Source: Roseburia sp. CAG:303
GTDB lineage: Bacteria; Bacillota; Clostridia; Lachnospirales; Lachnospiraceae
Reading direction: 5' to 3'
DNA length: 8,294 nucleotides
Assembly (NCBI GenBank): GCA_000437755.1
Contig: FR900152.1
Coordinates: 473 to 8,766, forward strand
Shown: piece by piece, positions 5,991 through 8,294 of the stretch
Position numbering within the stretch: position 1 is the first letter of the stretch
Layout of the letters: each line of letters starts with the position of its first letter
Position numbers and translations under genes: made by a program
Notes under the pieces: model-generated
Told to the model about the DNA's origin: nothing
What the model saw: only the letters and a program-made list of their open reading frames with translations
The model's database searches: none

Positions 5991-6333
5991 TGAAGATTAT
6001 GTAACTTTATGCGGCTCAAGCGGCTACGAGAAAAAATTCTATTTTAATGAGGCTTTCCAGAATCTTCCGGATTCTATCAAGGACGAACTGAAAATCATGT
6101 GCGTTCTTTTTACGGAAGAGGTAAGCTGTATTCTGACGCTCGATTTTGATGAACAGGGTTCTCTCCACTTTAATGTCCGCACCGAGGAAAATGATCTCCT
6201 GTTCGATGAAATCAGCTGTGGGCTGAAAATCAAAGAAATGCAGACGAAGAAACGGGATTTACTGGAATCCCTTGAAATGTATTACAAGATATTTGCACTT
6301 GGGGAAACTTTTGAAGAAGCGGAGGAATCCTGA
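5977..6333 (+). CDS. DUF6145-like small acidic protein
   Basis: This is a 118-residue soluble acidic protein with no membrane segment. Its sequence (DYVTLCGSSGYEKKFYFNEAFQNLP, ELKIMCVLFTEEVSCILTLDFDEQGSLHF, LLFDEISCGLKIKEMQ) matches my memory of the DUF6145 family of Lachnospiraceae, whose function is unknown. The start is uncertain. ATG codons at 5977 and 5983 and a GTG at 5971 are in frame, and a GAGG(TG) at 5968-5973 could serve either ATG. All choices overlap the end of birA, which implies translational coupling. The stop overlaps the start of the dus gene by one base (TGATG). Its place, tightly packed between birA and dus, suggests co-expression, but a functional link to biotinylation or tRNA modification is not shown. 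Confidence 0.85.
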   Translation: MDMYNEDYVTLCGSSGYEKKFYFNEAFQNLPDSIKDELKIMCVLFTEEVSCILTLDFDEQGSLHFNVRTEENDLLFDEISCGLKIKEMQTKKRDLLESLEMYYKIFALGETFEEAEES

Positions 6334-7301
6334 TGAATACCTTACAGATTGGAAATGTCACAGTTCCCGGTATTCTGGCACTTGGTCCGATGGCCGGCAT
6401 CACGGACACGGTATACCGCCAGCTTTGCAAAGAACAGGGCTGTTCCCTGCTCTATAGTGAGATGGTAAGTGCAAAAGCGGTTTTATATAAGAACCGCAAT
6501 ACCGCTCCGCTGCTTGCCGCTGAAGAATCAGAACATCCGCTTGCCCTGCAGCTCTTTGGCAGTGATCCGGATATTATGGCAGAGATCGCCTCACAGCTGG
6601 AAGATGGTCCATACGATATCATCGATGTGAATATGGGCTGCCCGGTTCCCAAAGTAGTCAATAACGGCGAAGGCTCCGCCCTCATGAAAAATCCAGAGCT
6701 GGTCGGTCAAATCATTGGGGCAATGTCAAAAAAATGCAAAAAACCAGTTACTTTGAAGATTCGCACCGGCTTTAATGATTCCTGCATCAATGCACCTGAG
6801 ATTGCCAGAATTGCCGAAGCAAACGGAGCTGCCGCCGTAGCCGTACACGGACGTACCAGGGAGCAGTATTATTCCGGTCAGGCAGACTGGTCGGTCATCC
6901 GCCAGGTAAAAAAGGCAGTACAGATTCCGGTCATCGGAAACGGCGATATTACGGATGCCATTTCTGCCAAATCCATGTTAGAAGAAACCGGCTGTGATGC
7001 CATTATGATTGGACGTGCCGCCAGAGGAAATCCATGGATTTTCCGGGAGATTTCCGAATATCTGAATACCGGAGTGATTCCGGATGGTCCTTCCCCTCAG
7101 GAAATCACGGATATGATCTTACGGCACACCCGGATGTTAATTGAATTTAAAGGGGAATACACCGGCATCCGTGAAATGCGCACCCACATCTGTTTTTATG
7201 TGTCCGGATTGCGGCATGCAAATGATATCCGCCGTAAGATAAATACCATCGAAAGTTATGCAGAACTGGAAGAATTATTTGCCAGTCATCCCCTGCAGTA
7301 A
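6333..7301 (+). CDS. dusB: tRNA-dihydrouridine synthase (DusB type)
   Basis: It is an FMN enzyme that reduces specific uridines in the tRNA D-loop to dihydrouridine using NAD(P)H. The 322-residue product is a TIM-barrel protein with the expected motifs: LGPMAGITD (17-25) at the FMN-binding first strand, the active-site cysteine in VNMGCPVPK (C103), KIRTGF (142-147), VHGRTREQYYSG with H172, and the phosphate-binding IGNGDI (201-206) and IGRAARGNPWIF (226-237). A helical C-terminal tRNA-binding region follows. The ATG overlaps the preceding stop (TGATG), with GGAGGA six bases upstream, indicating translational coupling. The length and motifs fit bacterial DusB; the exact subtype (B versus other Dus) is inferred from overall motif wording. 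No truncation or missing catalytic residue is seen. Confidence 0.95.
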   Translation: MNTLQIGNVTVPGILALGPMAGITDTVYRQLCKEQGCSLLYSEMVSAKAVLYKNRNTAPLLAAEESEHPLALQLFGSDPDIMAEIASQLEDGPYDIIDVNMGCPVPKVVNNGEGSALMKNPELVGQIIGAMSKKCKKPVTLKIRTGFNDSCINAPEIARIAEANGAAAVAVHGRTREQYYSGQADWSVIRQVKKAVQIPVIGNGDITDAISAKSMLEETGCDAIMIGRAARGNPWIFREISEYLNTGVIPDGPSPQEITDMILRHTRMLIEFKGEYTGIREMRTHICFYVSGLRHANDIRRKINTIESYAELEELFASHPLQ

Positions 7302-7327
7302 TAGTTTAAACAGAAAGGATTTTTATT

Positions 7328-7918
7328 ATGATTTCAACTGGATATAATCAGATAAAATGGGGAATTTTAATCAGTATTATCCATATTTATATTTCTACGG
7401 AACTGGGCGGATTTGAAATAGTTCCCGCATTTATCGGATATTTTCTTATTATGCGCGGTACTTCCGCCATCTGTTCGGAAACAAATCTGGAATATATGAA
7501 CAGCTTAAAAGCAGAAAGCCTGCGGCTGTTTATTTTGTCCTGTGTTTACTGGATTACCGGTATTTTTCTCGGCTACGGGCTTGCCATCCAGAAGCTGATT
7601 CTGATTGTCTTTTATTTATTTGATGTTCTGTTTTTCGGAAATCTTTTAAATAAAACGGTAAAATACTTAAAAGAATCCATGCGGCTCGACGAAGCGGACA
7701 AACTCCGCAAAAACCGTATGACATTTATCAAATGCTATCTTGCACTGATTATTTTTTCCGTCATTGCCATGATTCCGAATGCCATGGGATTTTTCGATAT
7801 TGGAAAGGTTGCTTTCCGGAATCTTCTAAGCTCCGGTCTGTCCTATTTATCCATATCCTTTATGTTAATCTTAAAACTCTGGCTTTCCATGGTTATCCAG
7901 AAATACAGTATTCATTAA
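7328..7918 (+). CDS. Polytopic membrane protein of unknown function
   Basis: This is a 196-residue protein with about six hydrophobic stretches, roughly at 10-24, 30-43, 65-86, 88-108, 133-152 and 170-190. A charged loop (YLKESMRLDEADKLRKNR, 113-130) lies between the fourth and fifth. The opening, with GGFEIVPAFIGYFLIMRG (27-44), resembles a recurring motif I remember from small clostridial membrane proteins (idiLPdfiGyiLi-hydrophobic-Gl), which have no assigned function. There is no transporter or enzyme signature. The ATG at 7328 has AAAGGA eight bases upstream. The gap from dus is 26 bases without a promoter or hairpin, so it is likely the last gene of the argF operon. The strong hairpin right at its stop supports this. 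Confidence 0.85.
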   Translation: MISTGYNQIKWGILISIIHIYISTELGGFEIVPAFIGYFLIMRGTSAICSETNLEYMNSLKAESLRLFILSCVYWITGIFLGYGLAIQKLILIVFYLFDVLFFGNLLNKTVKYLKESMRLDEADKLRKNRMTFIKCYLALIIFSVIAMIPNAMGFFDIGKVAFRNLLSSGLSYLSISFMLILKLWLSMVIQKYSIH

Positions 7919-7948
7919 AGAACTGCCCCGGTTCCGGGGCAGTTCTTT
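7917..7948. terminator. Perfect hairpin terminator shared by the argF operon and sigF
   Basis: AAAGAACTGCCCCGG (7917-7931) is the exact reverse complement of 7934-7948, separated by TT; in practice a 14-bp stem with a four-base loop. The A-rich left arm and T-rich right arm supply a U-tract in both directions. On the plus strand it starts within the stop codon of the 196-residue membrane protein. On the minus strand its stem begins inside the stop codon of sigF. It therefore ends both convergent units. Confidence 0.92.
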
Positions 7949-8294
7949 ATAATTTCTGCCGCATTTTCAGCAGAATCTTTTTTTCGGTACGGCTGACCTG
8001 TACCTGTGAGATTCCGAGGATTTTTGCCACCTGCATCTGTGTCATTTCTCTGAAATATCTTAATTCAATCAGTTGTTTCTCTTCTTCCCCCAGTTCATTT
8101 AAGAGCTGTTTTAACAGCATATTATTTAATAGTTTTTCATTTTCATCTTTTTCTTCCGGCAGCTTATCAACCAGATAGATTTCATTTCCGTCACTCTGGT
8201 AAATGGATTTGTAGATGGATTCTACTTCCACATTTGCTTCCATCGCCATAACGATATCTTCCAAAGACAACTCCGTGGCGGCAGCTATTTCTTC
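7947..8294 (-). CDS. sigF: Sporulation sigma factor SigF, 3' portion (5' end outside window)
   Basis: The last 115 residues of a sigma-70 family factor are present and the frame is open to the window edge. The visible part covers the end of sigma region 3 (EEIAAATELSLEDIVMAMEAN) and a complete region 4 helix-turn-helix (ELRYFREMTQMQVAKILGISQVQVSRTEKKIL) that contacts the -35 element. The linker EVESIYKSIYQSDGNEIYLVDKLP resembles clostridial SigF and not SigG, which usually has a DPVSLFEPIY-type segment there. SigF is the first forespore-specific sigma factor, normally held inactive by the anti-sigma SpoIIAB. The upstream spoIIAA-spoIIAB genes would be expected just beyond the right edge but cannot be seen. 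Assignment to SigF over SigG is by motif reading. Confidence 0.88.
   Translation of the reverse strand, partial: EEIAAATELSLEDIVMAMEANVEVESIYKSIYQSDGNEIYLVDKLPEEKDENEKLLNNMLLKQLLNELGEEEKQLIELRYFREMTQMQVAKILGISQVQVSRTEKKILLKMRQKL

Overview
The window comes from a low-to-moderate GC, spore-forming Firmicute, most likely a member of the Clostridia and probably Lachnospiraceae. The evidence is strong AGGAG-type ribosome binding sites, sigma-A promoters, the end of a forespore sigma factor (SigF) gene, and a run argF - small membrane protein - birA - DUF6145-like gene - dusB. The species cannot be read from the sequence.

Layout: (1) Bases 1-171 hold the 3' end of an unrecognised gene on the plus strand. 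(2) Bases 210-1732 hold a compact, AT-rich, minus-strand cassette of three overlapping or nearly touching genes. In transcription order they are a DUF4869-like protein, a minimal 133-residue P-loop ATPase, and a 225-residue protein that looks like a RloB/Toprim-type nuclease-fold protein with a cysteine-bearing C-terminal region. (3) Bases 1869-3443 hold guaA (GMP synthase) on the minus strand, closed by a hairpin terminator that separates it from the cassette. (4) Bases 3444-3665 are a divergent promoter region with one near-consensus sigma-A promoter for guaA and one for argF. (5) Bases 3666-7918 look like one plus-strand operon: ornithine carbamoyltransferase, a three-helix membrane protein, the biotin ligase/repressor BirA, a small DUF6145-like protein, tRNA-dihydrouridine synthase, and a polytopic membrane protein. 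A perfect hairpin ends it. (6) Bases 7947-8294 hold the 3' part of sigF on the minus strand, convergent with the operon and sharing the hairpin.

Most of the window (guaA, the argF-birA-dus operon, sigF) is ordinary housekeeping and sporulation content. The accessory part is the three-gene cassette at 210-1732. Its architecture (small ATPase next to a Toprim/RloB-like protein, translationally coupled, much more AT-rich than guaA beside it) resembles in outline known two-component ATPase/Toprim defence systems such as RloA-RloB, PARIS (AriA-AriB) and OLD-type pairs. However, the ATPase is far smaller than in those systems and there is a third partner. This is the best candidate for an undescribed system; a defence role is inference only.
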